Source: Bacteroidales bacterium (GTDB lineage Bacteria > Bacteroidota > Bacteroidia > Bacteroidales > SM23-62). From it: a stretch of 59,230 nucleotides of DNA. Location: NCBI GenBank assembly GCA_016783865.1, contig JADHVS010000004.1, forward strand, positions 1-59,230, in the 5' to 3' direction. The translations under genes and the position numbers were made by a program. This document shows positions 1 to 8,267 of this stretch, piece after piece; positions within the stretch are counted from its first letter, which is position 1, and every line of letters starts with the position of its first letter. The notes beneath the pieces were generated by a model, which saw only the letters and a list, made by a program, of their open reading frames with translations, ran no database searches and was not told the origin of the DNA.

Positions 1-82
1 TAGGTTCTGTTCGGCTTTTGGACCTTTTGGTCAATATTTTGAGGTCTTGGGGCGTGACCTCTATCTTTGGTGCTGTTCTCAT
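1..82 (-). mobile_element. IS630-family transposase, N-terminal fragment (cut by window edge)
   Basis: Read on the minus strand from the ATG at 82, 27 codons are visible before the window ends. The peptide begins MRTAPKIEVTPQDLKILTK, the typical opening of IS630-type DDE transposases (MRTAPKI followed by a Thr/acidic helix and a basic stretch). The catalytic core lies outside the window. It is encoded on the same strand as the efflux operon and lies just downstream of it, where an RND or ABC pump subunit might otherwise be expected. The identification rests on a short but characteristic N-terminus. Whether the element is complete cannot be judged. Confidence 0.6.
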
Positions 83-95
83 ACCCCAAAGATAG
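61..95 (-). promoter_or_regulatory. 10-bp hairpin enclosing the transposase start codon
   Basis: CTATCTTTGG at 61-70 and CCAAAGATAG at 86-95 are perfect inverted repeats separated by 15 nt. On the minus-strand transcript the loop holds the ATG (82-80) and the region where a ribosome would bind. Hairpins that hide the transposase start are known in several insertion sequences as protection against read-through transcription; that role here is inference. The repeat could also be part of an IS end. Confidence 0.5.
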
Positions 96-177
96 TAAAT
101 TATTATTTAATATAGGTTATTTATGCAATTAAACACTAGTTACCAGTTACCAGGTGCTGACAACTTTAGTTATTTGA

Positions 178-1239
178 TTATCTCAGGACCTTGACCCTGG
201 AATTATTACGCAGCGTTTCGAAACCCTTGCTGACAACACTTTCACCAGATTCCAGTCCCGTTAAAACTTCAACCATGTCGGCATTTTCAAGTCCGGTAGT
301 AATCATCCTCTCATTGGCAACCCCTCTCTCAACTACGAAAACGGAGCGCACCCTGTTGCGGGTAACGATAATATCCTTGGGGATTACGATGGTATTTTCA
401 GAACTGTTAATGACCAGGTCGGCTTTTACAAACATTCCCGGTAATATCTTTTTTTCTTTATTGTCTACATTAACAAAGCATTTGAAAGTCCTGGCCTCCG
501 GATCAATGGCCGGAGATATCTGGTTTATGACGCCAATCAGGGTATCCATTGGACTGGTATAGCTGGTGATATAAACTTTAAATCCTTTTGCCACATTGGA
601 GTAATACTTCTCGGGAAGATTGGTTTCAAGGTACAGGCTGCTGTAGTCCACCAGTTTTACCAGCATGGTATTCGAATTAACCTTTGTATCATTGGTGAAT
701 TTCGGCAGTTCTGTGATTACCCCGGAAAAGGGGGTCCGGACCGACATTTTTCCTAGGTTTATCCGGCCGCTTTCAATTTCATATTCGGAATTTATGTATC
801 CGATCTCGGCATTTTTTAACTCACGAAGTGTGGCACCGCCCTTTTCATAGAGAGATTTTTGCTTCTCATATTCCTGCCGGGAGATTTCCAGGTCCACCTC
901 CTTTGACTTTATCCGAAGGTTATTGTAATATTCCTCATCCTCAAGTTTAATAATGGTTGCCCCACCCGTTACTTCATCGCCCAAAGCGTATGGTTTACCA
1001 GTATTTGGATTATTTTGAAGCCGGTACTTGCCTGTCATTTCCGAATTCAGGCTTACTTCCTTTATCGGGTACACTGTACCGGTGGTATTGATAAACTCCT
1101 CGATCGATGATATGCCTGCCTCGATGACTCCGACAGGTACTTCTATTGTTGTTTCAACATTCAGATCGGGCTGTTTGCACGAATGGGTGATAATCAGCGC
1201 CATTAACAGAATCGTAAAAAAATATTTTGAATTCTTCAT
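178..1239 (-). CDS. Efflux periplasmic adaptor (HlyD/RND membrane-fusion protein), lipoprotein
   Basis: This is a membrane-fusion adaptor linking an inner-membrane pump to a TolC-like channel. It has a lipoprotein signal ending in THSC (Cys21), then a barrel-sandwich/lipoyl half, a coiled-coil hairpin around residues 105-160 (rich in E, K and L, with EYEKQKSLYEKGGATLREL), the second lipoyl half with the RTPFSGVI motif (about residue 168), a beta-barrel and a membrane-proximal domain (IVIPKDIIV, then GLESGESVV). At 353 aa it has the usual family length. It is the last visible gene of a minus-strand operon behind the TolC-like gene (72-nt gap). No pump is visible further downstream, only the IS630 fragment. 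It could serve the ABC permease upstream in the operon or a pump outside the window. Confidence 0.88.
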   Translation of the reverse strand: MKNSKYFFTILLMALIITHSCKQPDLNVETTIEVPVGVIEAGISSIEEFINTTGTVYPIKEVSLNSEMTGKYRLQNNPNTGKPYALGDEVTGGATIIKLEDEEYYNNLRIKSKEVDLEISRQEYEKQKSLYEKGGATLRELKNAEIGYINSEYEIESGRINLGKMSVRTPFSGVITELPKFTNDTKVNSNTMLVKLVDYSSLYLETNLPEKYYSNVAKGFKVYITSYTSPMDTLIGVINQISPAIDPEARTFKCFVNVDNKEKKILPGMFVKADLVINSSENTIVIPKDIIVTRNRVRSVFVVERGVANERMITTGLENADMVEVLTGLESGESVVSKGFETLRNNSRVKVLR

Positions 1240-1270
1240 CAGTAAAACTTGGTTTATTGAATGAATATTA

Positions 1271-1309
1271 GTTCCGGGTTTCGGGTTCCGGGTTCCGGGT
1301 TTCGGGTTT
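1271..1309. repeat. Short GGGTTCC/GGGTTTC tandem repeat
   Basis: The spacer between the TolC-like gene and the adaptor gene contains about five 7-8 nt units alternating GTTCCGG and GTTTCGG. It lies just upstream of the adaptor start on the minus strand, so length changes could alter the untranslated spacer between the two operon genes. No function can be assigned. Confidence 0.6.
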
Positions 1310-1310
1310 A

Positions 1311-2798
1311 TTAGTCATTTTTAAGTTCGTTTGGGACAATGCTTTCTCCGAGTTCAAAATCGTAAAGGGTTTGGATTTTCAGATTCAGCAATTCCAGTTT
1401 ATAATTTATCTTCGCGTTGGTCAGGGCCATTTTCCTGTCGGATAACTGGTTCTGATATATACCCAGGTCCAGGCTGGTGAGATCACCATTCCGGTATCTC
1501 TCCAGGTTAATATCATAAGTCAGTTCAGCATTCTCGACGGTTTTTTTCTGGATAACTATCTGGTTTTCAAGGTTTACAAGATTTCTTACAATCGATCTTA
1601 TATTTACCTGGATATCGACTTTTTCTATTTCCAGGTCAATCCCGGCACTTTGCAGATCGGCTTCAGCAGCCTTTATTTCCGATTTTCTTTCCCCCCAGTC
1701 AAATATGGGAATATTCAGGGTCAGTCCAACTGCCGGAGTATTTGTCGGTTTATCAAACAATAAACCGAAATCTTCATTATTTGCAGTAATACCTAAAGAG
1801 GCTGTAACTGAGCCTGCAAATTCGTTAACGGTTTTGGCATCCATCAGGCTAAACATGGAGTTATCGATCTCTATCTGACGCTGCCTGAGTTCCATCCTGT
1901 TGTCCATGGCATGCTGAATTGCCATTTCGGGATCAACTCCCACCGTATCAATGGTGATCTGTGTAATGATCACAAATTCTTCCTCAAGTGGCATTCCTAC
2001 GATCACTTTCAGCTCATCCATGGTGTTCTGAAGGTTCAGATCGGCAGTAAAAACATTAGACCGGCTGGTGGCCAGGTTCACCTCCGACTGGTACAGTTCT
2101 TCCAGTGCAAGCAATCCCCCCTCAACTTTATTTTTAATAATCTCGTGGCTGTCCTCATTATTTCTCAACTCCTCTTCAGCGATGAGCAGGCTCATTTGCC
2201 TGGAGTATACAGAATAAAAACTCTGGGCCACATTTCTTTCGAGGCTTAACTTTTGCAACAAGTACCTCAAAAGGGCCGACTCGTTGGCAAGCCTCAGTGT
2301 TTCAAGCTGGACTTTAGTGCGGTTGTAGGTAAATATGGGCTGGGAAAGCTCCAGCATCAGCCGGTTGTTCCAGGTCTGTGAAATAGGATCGATCGCTCCG
2401 GCAGATTCTGAATTGTTGTAGTCATAAGAAAAGGTATTTCTCAACGAAACAGTACCATCTGTCGGCAGAATTCTCTGGTTTATTGCAAATGTACCCGCTG
2501 ACCGGGCAGATTCATTCAGGTACCATTCGCTCGTACGCTGGTCAAACCGGTTCGTCCTGTCATATTCAAAAGGATTGAGCACCAGTGCAAACTGGGATTT
2601 TTGCCGGGCCAGTTGTGCGTTCAGTTTTTCCTGGCTTCTGACCAGGGCAAGCTGTACCTGCTGCATGGTTGGGCTGTTTTGTATGGCAATTTCCAGTGCC
2701 TTATCTATGTCGAGAAGAACCTGTGCTGTAAGCCCGGAAACCTGGCAGAGCAAGATTGCAGCCAGAATAAAATATCTTAACTTTTTAATTGGATTCAT
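1311..2798 (-). CDS. TolC-family outer membrane efflux protein
   Basis: This 495-aa protein starts with a Sec signal (cleavage near GLTAQ, residues 22-26) and contains two outer-membrane-efflux repeats of long amphipathic helices, as expected for a trimeric TolC channel-tunnel. Typical features are the opening LDIDKALEIAIQNSPTMQQV, the mid-protein turn with NEFAGSVTASLGI, the VGLTLNIPIFDWGERKSEI block (about residue 355) and the closing helix with YRNGDLTSLDLGIYQNQL. It lies between the permease gene (36-nt gap) and the adaptor gene on the minus strand, so it is probably the outer-membrane exit of the same export machine. Confidence 0.92.
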   Translation of the reverse strand: MNPIKKLRYFILAAILLCQVSGLTAQVLLDIDKALEIAIQNSPTMQQVQLALVRSQEKLNAQLARQKSQFALVLNPFEYDRTNRFDQRTSEWYLNESARSAGTFAINQRILPTDGTVSLRNTFSYDYNNSESAGAIDPISQTWNNRLMLELSQPIFTYNRTKVQLETLRLANESALLRYLLQKLSLERNVAQSFYSVYSRQMSLLIAEEELRNNEDSHEIIKNKVEGGLLALEELYQSEVNLATSRSNVFTADLNLQNTMDELKVIVGMPLEEEFVIITQITIDTVGVDPEMAIQHAMDNRMELRQRQIEIDNSMFSLMDAKTVNEFAGSVTASLGITANNEDFGLLFDKPTNTPAVGLTLNIPIFDWGERKSEIKAAEADLQSAGIDLEIEKVDIQVNIRSIVRNLVNLENQIVIQKKTVENAELTYDINLERYRNGDLTSLDLGIYQNQLSDRKMALTNAKINYKLELLNLKIQTLYDFELGESIVPNELKND

Positions 2799-2834
2799 AT
2801 TATTGGGTTTATCTGTTTGTTGGTTTATTACAAT

Positions 2835-5800
2835 TTATCTTCGTACCCATTTTACCGCATCGGCAAAAACCCTTTTCCCGTTGGTTTTGTTGGATAATTC
2901 AATTTTAGCCGTATCCGCGGGAAAATGGAATGCACCTACTTTATTCCATCCATCCTCAATGTTTCTCAGCGGGAATTCAATTTCCTCGACACCTTCATTG
3001 GAAGAAATTGTATAATTATAGACCGTACCTGCATCAGCAAAAGACGGCCCCATTCCACGTCCACCCCCACTACCCGGGCCTCCCTGCTGGTTACCACCCT
3101 GATCACCATCGCGCCTGCGCCCTTCCGGGCGGCCAAACATGGCTGACATGGGAATATAGACATAAACATCATAAAATCCAGCTGCAGGAAGAACGGTGGT
3201 CCAGTTTGCCACATTATCACCTTCCCCACTTCTTGTTGCAAGTGCCGAACGCACAGATTCGCCATAAAATGACGAATGGGCATACGGTGTCCATCTAACA
3301 GGTGTCCAGTATGGATTGATCTGCTCATAGAATATCTCGCTGGATTGTGTTTTACGGGAATCAATGTACCTTTTCAGTTTACTTTCATTGGACACAGATA
3401 CATAATGAAATCCAGGATCTTCATTATCCACTAAAAACTCCCCAGGAAGCTGCAAAGTTAAATCCCTGTCAGAAATCCGTTCATACTCTTCCGTATTTGT
3501 TGCTCTTACACTCTCGGCTGACCTGAGGAAGGCGCTGAAGGTTGAAGGAATATTACCTGAAACAAGCGTGTTCACCGTCATCATCCGGGGCTGTTCAAAA
3601 AGGACGATCTGAATGTCCTTTGTTACCCCGGGGTCCATTTCGTAAAGGCGCTTCTCTTCATTTCCTCCGCCGCCAAATGATCCGGCAATTCTCAACGATA
3701 CATCCACCATGCCTTTCGCCTCACCTGTATTGCGCAATGAAAATCTTATCAGGTAGACCTCCCCAATCTCATCCCTGGTTTGTATATATTCCGGATTACT
3801 CATTATGAAAGCGGGTATCTTGCCTTTGGTATTGATCGTCTCATAATAGGGTTCTATTTCCACGCCGAATTCCCTGTAAAAATCAGCAGAGAACATTTCA
3901 AACGGAATTTCACGGAAAGCATGATCCTCCAGATAGTAATATAGAAAGTTGTCAAAATTACCGGGTCCGACCCTGTTTTTCAGGGCAAGGAAAATAAAAC
4001 TGCCGGATTGAAATACCAGTGAGGATGTGATTGTATTGTCCCATTCAGCAATGATTTCAGTAAGGGAATTATCCCTAAGTGCCATATTGGCTGTTTCACT
4101 GTCGGTCATGCCACCCCTGAAACTCTGTCGCATTGATACTTCGAAACCTTCTTTTAAATAAATCTCGAGCATGGAATTGAAAAGGGGAAAATCTGAAGAG
4201 CTGATCCCTGTCATGTAACTATAATAGAGTGGAAATACACAAAATGGATTTTTGCTGTAGCTGGTTCCACGATAAACCAGGAGATCCTCCCCGCCCATCT
4301 GACGGTTATCTGTAACCGGACGTGTAGTGGTTTCACTCCTGAAGAAGGTGCTCTCGAGAAACCGGCTGAAAGTCCTTGCTTCGATCTCTTTCGGTGTCCG
4401 GGTCTCATTCTCCCTCCTGTTCCTGCGCTCTTCATAAAATTGATACCTGGCAAAATCCATCGAATTCAGACCTGCTCCTTTTTCTGAAAGCAGGATCATT
4501 TCAGGCTGGATGGTCTCAACAATTTGTATCAGCGGCCTGTCATATGCATGAAACTGTATGGGTACCTCAACGAGGTTTATACGCTTAAAGGGATAGTAGA
4601 GGTCGAGTTCATCAATTTCCCAGTCATCCTTTTCCTGTTTGATCAGATCGCCGATAGTATCTGTAATGTTTGTAAAAAATCCTGAAAAGTAATCGTGTCC
4701 GGGCATGAGATAGAGATTGTAATCTATATCCCCATAGTTCTGACTTCTTTTTTCAAAAGGACCTACCACAAGTGAAAGTGCGTTCAGATCTGTTTCCGGG
4801 GTAAAGTGAAATTCATCACCGGAAATTTCAACATCACCAGGAGCAACCGCCATAAGGTTACCATTAGGTTTCACGGTCAGTTCAAAACGGACAAAATCCA
4901 GCTCCCGGGGCAGAAATGTCAGGTTATTGAAACCCACTCCAGCCATTGGGTACCAGAGTAATTCAGGTGTCAGCAGGAGAAAATTGCTGGTGATGATCCC
5001 GGATTTTTTGTCAATAGGGGCCACCTGTATCCGTTTCAGCTCCCTCAGGTTTTCATCAGGGATGTCAAGATAGGCAATCGATTCCACTGGAATCCCGGAA
5101 TAAAATATGGTATACCTGGACCTTCTTCCCGGAGCCATTCCGTTTTCCGGGATAATCCTTATGATCTGCCTGTTCCTGGCAAAATCAACATTCCCGTCAA
5201 CAGATGTAATGCTATCTATTTTAAATCCCGGATTTAATGAAAAGATAAGCGTATCCAGTTGCTGCCTGTTCTGATTCCTGATAAACAATTCTGAAGAGAT
5301 CTTAAGTTTTCGGCCAGATTGTTCGACATTCAGGGTATTGGAAACAATATCAACCGAGGGGATCCGTGCGTTGATATTATTCAGGGCCATATATTCTATT
5401 CTTTCCCTGTCTTCTGTTTGATATATTGAAAAGTACCGGTACCCTGCGGCTGCACCAAAAATAAAGAATGCAGCAAATGCAATGAGGTTAATGGCGTTCC
5501 ATCTGCCCACCTGGGGAAGCCGGTTGAGATATCTTATGGTAGCAAAAATAAATCCCAAACCCATTGAAAAATAGGCAATACGGTGAAGTATGATCCTGTA
5601 TGGTTCACCGAATCCGATAAAATCAGAATACACCATTGGCAGGTTAAATGCCATATAATCCAACAGGCCGTGCAGCTTATCCTGGAAATAGAAAAGTGTG
5701 AGCCCGATATAACCGAGCAGGATAAGAAATGTGACCGCCTGGTTTCGAATAATGATCATCAACAAAAATGAAAGACCGAGGATAAACACCAGGGTCGGGA

Positions 5801-6263
5801 TGGTAATCAGCAAGGGATAATAGAGGTAGGCTTGCCAGACTACAGGAACATCCTGGCGAATCAGGTTGAACACCAGGGCCATAAGCAGGGCAAGGATCAC
5901 CAGGCCAATAAACAGAGTAAGAATGCCTATTGTTTTGCCTACAACATATTCTCCATTGGAAACCGGACGAGTATAAATTACCTCTGTTGTATCCAGTTTC
6001 TTATCCCGCCTGAGAAAATCTGAAGCCAGGAAAACCGCTATAATGGCCTGGGCCACATTGATGAAAAGCACGTTTATATAGGGAAGGTTAGCTGCAATGG
6101 CCCGTGTCGTCCAGCGGATACCACCGTGAAAACCAAAAAAACCCATATTTATGCTGAACAGAAATACCAGCGCAATAATGGAGAAAATACGAAAGAACCA
6201 GCTTCTGTAAAGGGTTTTCCTTTCATATTTTGAGACGCTTAATATGTTCTGAATATTAATCAA
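2835..6263 (-). CDS. ABC-2 permease fused to an M1-aminopeptidase-like region and a golvesin-like C-terminal domain
   Basis: This is a 1142-aa membrane protein. Residues about 1-270 carry an ABC-2 type permease with roughly seven hydrophobic segments (SWFFRIFSIIALVFLFSI first) and the loop ending DTTEVIYTRPVSNGEYVVGK. Residues about 290-880 resemble the extracytoplasmic part of permease/M1-aminopeptidase fusions. The zinc-binding HExxH motif expected there is not present anywhere, so peptidase activity is unlikely. Residues about 1000-1142 form a beta-sandwich resembling golvesin C-terminal domains (AAGFYDVYVYIP, GWNKVGAFHF, VFADAVKWVRR) with a Gly/Arg/Gln-rich insertion around residue 1065. 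The start overlaps the stop of the ATPase gene by 4 nt, so the two are translationally coupled. The exported substrate is unknown. Confidence 0.8.
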   Translation of the reverse strand: MINIQNILSVSKYERKTLYRSWFFRIFSIIALVFLFSINMGFFGFHGGIRWTTRAIAANLPYINVLFINVAQAIIAVFLASDFLRRDKKLDTTEVIYTRPVSNGEYVVGKTIGILTLFIGLVILALLMALVFNLIRQDVPVVWQAYLYYPLLITIPTLVFILGLSFLLMIIIRNQAVTFLILLGYIGLTLFYFQDKLHGLLDYMAFNLPMVYSDFIGFGEPYRIILHRIAYFSMGLGFIFATIRYLNRLPQVGRWNAINLIAFAAFFIFGAAAGYRYFSIYQTEDRERIEYMALNNINARIPSVDIVSNTLNVEQSGRKLKISSELFIRNQNRQQLDTLIFSLNPGFKIDSITSVDGNVDFARNRQIIRIIPENGMAPGRRSRYTIFYSGIPVESIAYLDIPDENLRELKRIQVAPIDKKSGIITSNFLLLTPELLWYPMAGVGFNNLTFLPRELDFVRFELTVKPNGNLMAVAPGDVEISGDEFHFTPETDLNALSLVVGPFEKRSQNYGDIDYNLYLMPGHDYFSGFFTNITDTIGDLIKQEKDDWEIDELDLYYPFKRINLVEVPIQFHAYDRPLIQIVETIQPEMILLSEKGAGLNSMDFARYQFYEERRNRRENETRTPKEIEARTFSRFLESTFFRSETTTRPVTDNRQMGGEDLLVYRGTSYSKNPFCVFPLYYSYMTGISSSDFPLFNSMLEIYLKEGFEVSMRQSFRGGMTDSETANMALRDNSLTEIIAEWDNTITSSLVFQSGSFIFLALKNRVGPGNFDNFLYYYLEDHAFREIPFEMFSADFYREFGVEIEPYYETINTKGKIPAFIMSNPEYIQTRDEIGEVYLIRFSLRNTGEAKGMVDVSLRIAGSFGGGGNEEKRLYEMDPGVTKDIQIVLFEQPRMMTVNTLVSGNIPSTFSAFLRSAESVRATNTEEYERISDRDLTLQLPGEFLVDNEDPGFHYVSVSNESKLKRYIDSRKTQSSEIFYEQINPYWTPVRWTPYAHSSFYGESVRSALATRSGEGDNVANWTTVLPAAGFYDVYVYIPMSAMFGRPEGRRRDGDQGGNQQGGPGSGGGRGMGPSFADAGTVYNYTISSNEGVEEIEFPLRNIEDGWNKVGAFHFPADTAKIELSNKTNGKRVFADAVKWVRR

Positions 6264-7150
6264 ATGTTCCAGTGATTAAGTTTGTTTTCCATGAAGTGAA
6301 CATAGGCATGTTCGAGGTTCGGATGTACTTCTTCGGCTTCCAGATCTGAAGGTTTTTCGCCCACAAACTGGATTTCCCAACCAGTTCCTGAAGGTATTGT
6401 TGAAATGATCGGAAATTTCTCCTTCATATCGTCATATTGATCCTGGTCTACCTTTGCATGCCAAACATAACCTTTTGTATTGGCAACAAGTACTTCCGGG
6501 GGTCCATCATATACCAGTTCTCCTTCATTCAGGAGCGCCATCTGGTTGCAGGTGCTGGAAATATCGCCTACAATATGAGTTGACAGAATAATGATGGTTT
6601 CGGTATGGCTTAAATCTGATAAGAGGTTCCTGAATCTGATCCGTTCTTCAGGGTCGAGTCCGGTAGTTGGTTCATCGACAATTATAATTGATGGAGAAGA
6701 GATCAAAGCCTGGGCTATACCCAGCCGCCGTTTCATTCCACCTGACAGTTTATTGGCCATCCTGTTCCGCACATGGTATAGCCCTACATCCTGCAGCATC
6801 TTTTCTACCTGCTCACTCCGCTCTTTTTTCGACGTCATGCCGGCCAGACGCGCAGCATAATCAAGAAACTCCCAGGAGCGAAGCCTGGCAAAAAACCGAA
6901 AATCCTGGGGGAGGTATCCCAGCATTTTACGTAATTCCTTTCTTTGTTTATTGATATCCTTGCCGTTGATCAACACCTCCCCGGATGTGGCTTGCATGAT
7001 GGTTACCAGGATGCGCATCAGGGTGGATTTACCCGCGCCGTTGGGCCCGAGAAGCCCGAACATGCCTTCGCGTATCGTAAGATTTATGTTGTTGAGAGCT
7101 TTGTTTCCCCCGGAATATATTTTGCTCAGATTGCTTATCTTAATCTCCAA
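6260..7150 (-). CDS. ABC transporter ATP-binding protein
   Basis: This is the nucleotide-binding subunit for the downstream permease. Walker A is GLLGPNGAGKSTLM (residues about 33-46), the Q-loop lies in GYLPQDFRF, the signature is LSGGMKRRLGIAQAL and Walker B is IIIVDEPTTGLDPEE, followed by the switch His in LSTHIV. Its 296 aa match ABC-2-type drug or polysaccharide exporters, which carry a C-terminal extension after the ATPase core. It is the first gene of the minus-strand export operon and overlaps the permease gene by 4 nt. The 256-nt region upstream separates it from a divergent Spy-like gene and should hold both promoters. Confidence 0.93.
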   Translation of the reverse strand: MEIKISNLSKIYSGGNKALNNINLTIREGMFGLLGPNGAGKSTLMRILVTIMQATSGEVLINGKDINKQRKELRKMLGYLPQDFRFFARLRSWEFLDYAARLAGMTSKKERSEQVEKMLQDVGLYHVRNRMANKLSGGMKRRLGIAQALISSPSIIIVDEPTTGLDPEERIRFRNLLSDLSHTETIIILSTHIVGDISSTCNQMALLNEGELVYDGPPEVLVANTKGYVWHAKVDQDQYDDMKEKFPIISTIPSGTGWEIQFVGEKPSDLEAEEVHPNLEHAYVHFMENKLNHWNI

Positions 7151-7406
7151 ATCTCTTATCTTTTTAGGACCTGCAATTTATAAAAATAGACGCCAAATAT
7201 TTAGTACGGTTATAATCTTTCCTTCTGAAGGGGAAATTTCAGGTATTTGACTCAATTTATTGGAAATAGTTTAACATTTGAGAATATTTTTCTGAAATAA
7301 TATTAAACCTTTGTCCGGTTATGACGTCTAAATATCACAATCTATTACATGATAATTTTGTTTTTTGTTAATTTGTCCCAATAAAAATTTTCCGGAGGAT
7401 ATTAAA

Positions 7407-7895
7407 ATGAAGAATATGATTAATCTGAAAGTTGCATCACTCATGATATTGCTTGCATTATTCATGCTACCCCTGTTTGCCCAGGAACGTCCTGGAGAGG
7501 GACATGGCCAGGGACAGGGCCATGGGCAGTGGGGCGGGCAAATGAGTGAAGAAAACGTAAAACAGCGGGTCGACAACCTGGCAGAAACCCTTGAATGCAC
7601 TGACCAGCAGAAGGAAAAGATCCTTGCGTATGAATTGGACTGGTACAGAAAAATGCAGACTGAACGCCAGAAAATGATGGATGGCGGTGGTGACCGTGAA
7701 GCCATGCAAGCCAAAATGCAGGAACAAAGAAAACTTAAGGATGAAAAATATGCTGAAGTGCTTACAGAAGCCCAGATGAAAAAATACAATCAGCTGATGG
7801 AGGAAAGAATGCAGCAACGACAAGCACAGAGACAGGGACAGGAACAGGGTGATGGTCAGAATTCACAAAGACAAAGGGGACGCGGCCAGAATTAA
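7407..7895 (+). CDS. Spy/CpxP-like small periplasmic protein
   Basis: This is a 162-aa secreted protein with a signal peptide ending near LPLFAQ (residues 21-26). A helical, strongly charged core follows (KQRVDNLAETLECTDQQKEKI, then ALTEAQMKKYNQLMEERM-type LTxxQ motifs as in Spy/CpxP and DUF4890 proteins), between Gly/Gln/His-rich and Gln/Arg-rich low-complexity ends. I chose the ATG at 7407 because GGAGG lies 8 nt upstream and the signal peptide starts there; an upstream ATG at 7365 would add 14 residues. Family members are periplasmic chaperones or metal/stress sensors. It is divergent from the export operon, consistent with envelope stress, but a functional link is only inferred. Confidence 0.75.
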   Translation: MKNMINLKVASLMILLALFMLPLFAQERPGEGHGQGQGHGQWGGQMSEENVKQRVDNLAETLECTDQQKEKILAYELDWYRKMQTERQKMMDGGGDREAMQAKMQEQRKLKDEKYAEVLTEAQMKKYNQLMEERMQQRQAQRQGQEQGDGQNSQRQRGRGQN

Positions 7896-7948
7896 ATCCT
7901 GACAGGCACAGTTTTTATCTTCATAATTACTATGAGGACCGCAAGGAT

Positions 7949-8107
7949 CTATTCCTCATAATGCACGTAAAAAGCAAACTTATTATCGTTTATCACTCTG
8001 AATTCTAATCCCTCCAGGGTGTTATGATCATAATTGGCATCCAGGCCATGATTCACAAAATACCGCCTGGCATATTCAATTTTTCGGACATTTAAATGAT
8101 CCGGCAC
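7949..8107 (-). CDS. Small hypothetical protein or gene remnant (52 aa, GTG start)
   Basis: The 372-nt stretch 7896-8267 has one coding-looking feature. On the minus strand a GTG at 8107 opens 52 codons with a natural protein composition (HLNVRKIEYARRYFVNHG, then LEGLEFRVINDNKFAFYVHY) ending in TAG at 7949. An in-frame TAA lies two codons upstream, so the frame cannot extend. I do not recognise the family. It may be a genuine small protein or the conserved tail of a decayed gene. The rest of the stretch is AT-rich and includes the palindrome at 8171-8188. Confidence 0.4.
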   Translation of the reverse strand: MPDHLNVRKIEYARRYFVNHGLDANYDHNTLEGLEFRVINDNKFAFYVHYEE

Positions 8108-8170
8108 TAATTATTAAATTCAACAGATAATTATGGTGAATTATTCTAAACAAAGTCTAAATAAAATGCA

Positions 8171-8188
8171 TTTGTTGGGTCCAACAAA
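8171..8188. promoter_or_regulatory. 18-bp palindrome upstream of the rubredoxin/rubrerythrin genes (operator candidate)
   Basis: TTTGTTGG at 8171-8178 and CCAACAAA at 8181-8188 are perfect inverted repeats around a 2-nt centre, 80 nt before the start of the flavin reductase-rubredoxin gene. The symmetry and size fit a dimeric helix-turn-helix regulator. The genes it precedes handle oxygen and peroxide, so a redox-responsive regulator is a reasonable guess. The motif does not match a regulator consensus I can name. Confidence 0.45.
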
Positions 8189-8267
8189 GAATGACAATAA
8201 TTAAATTATTAAATTTACGGAAGGGCCACCCCACAGATAATAACTCAATAATTCAAAACCGAAAAGC

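Noticed and set aside
2966..3364. Minus-strand frame within the permease gene
   Set aside because: Out-of-frame shadow of the permease C-terminal domain, which reads continuously through this region.
7328..7789. 153-codon minus-strand frame opposite the Spy-like gene
   Set aside because: Cys/Ser/Phe-rich composition is the complement of the Gln/Glu-rich plus-strand gene; the plus-strand frame has an SD and a signal peptide.
8196..8210. AATAATT-A-AATTATT palindrome upstream of the rubredoxin gene
   Set aside because: Pure A/T palindromes are expected by chance in AT-rich spacers; the nearby TTTGTTGG palindrome is more informative.
8187..8217. Promoter with TAAATTTA as -7 element for the rubredoxin gene
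   Set aside because: The -7 match is seven of eight, but no TTG-like element lies at the expected distance (sequence there is AAGA).
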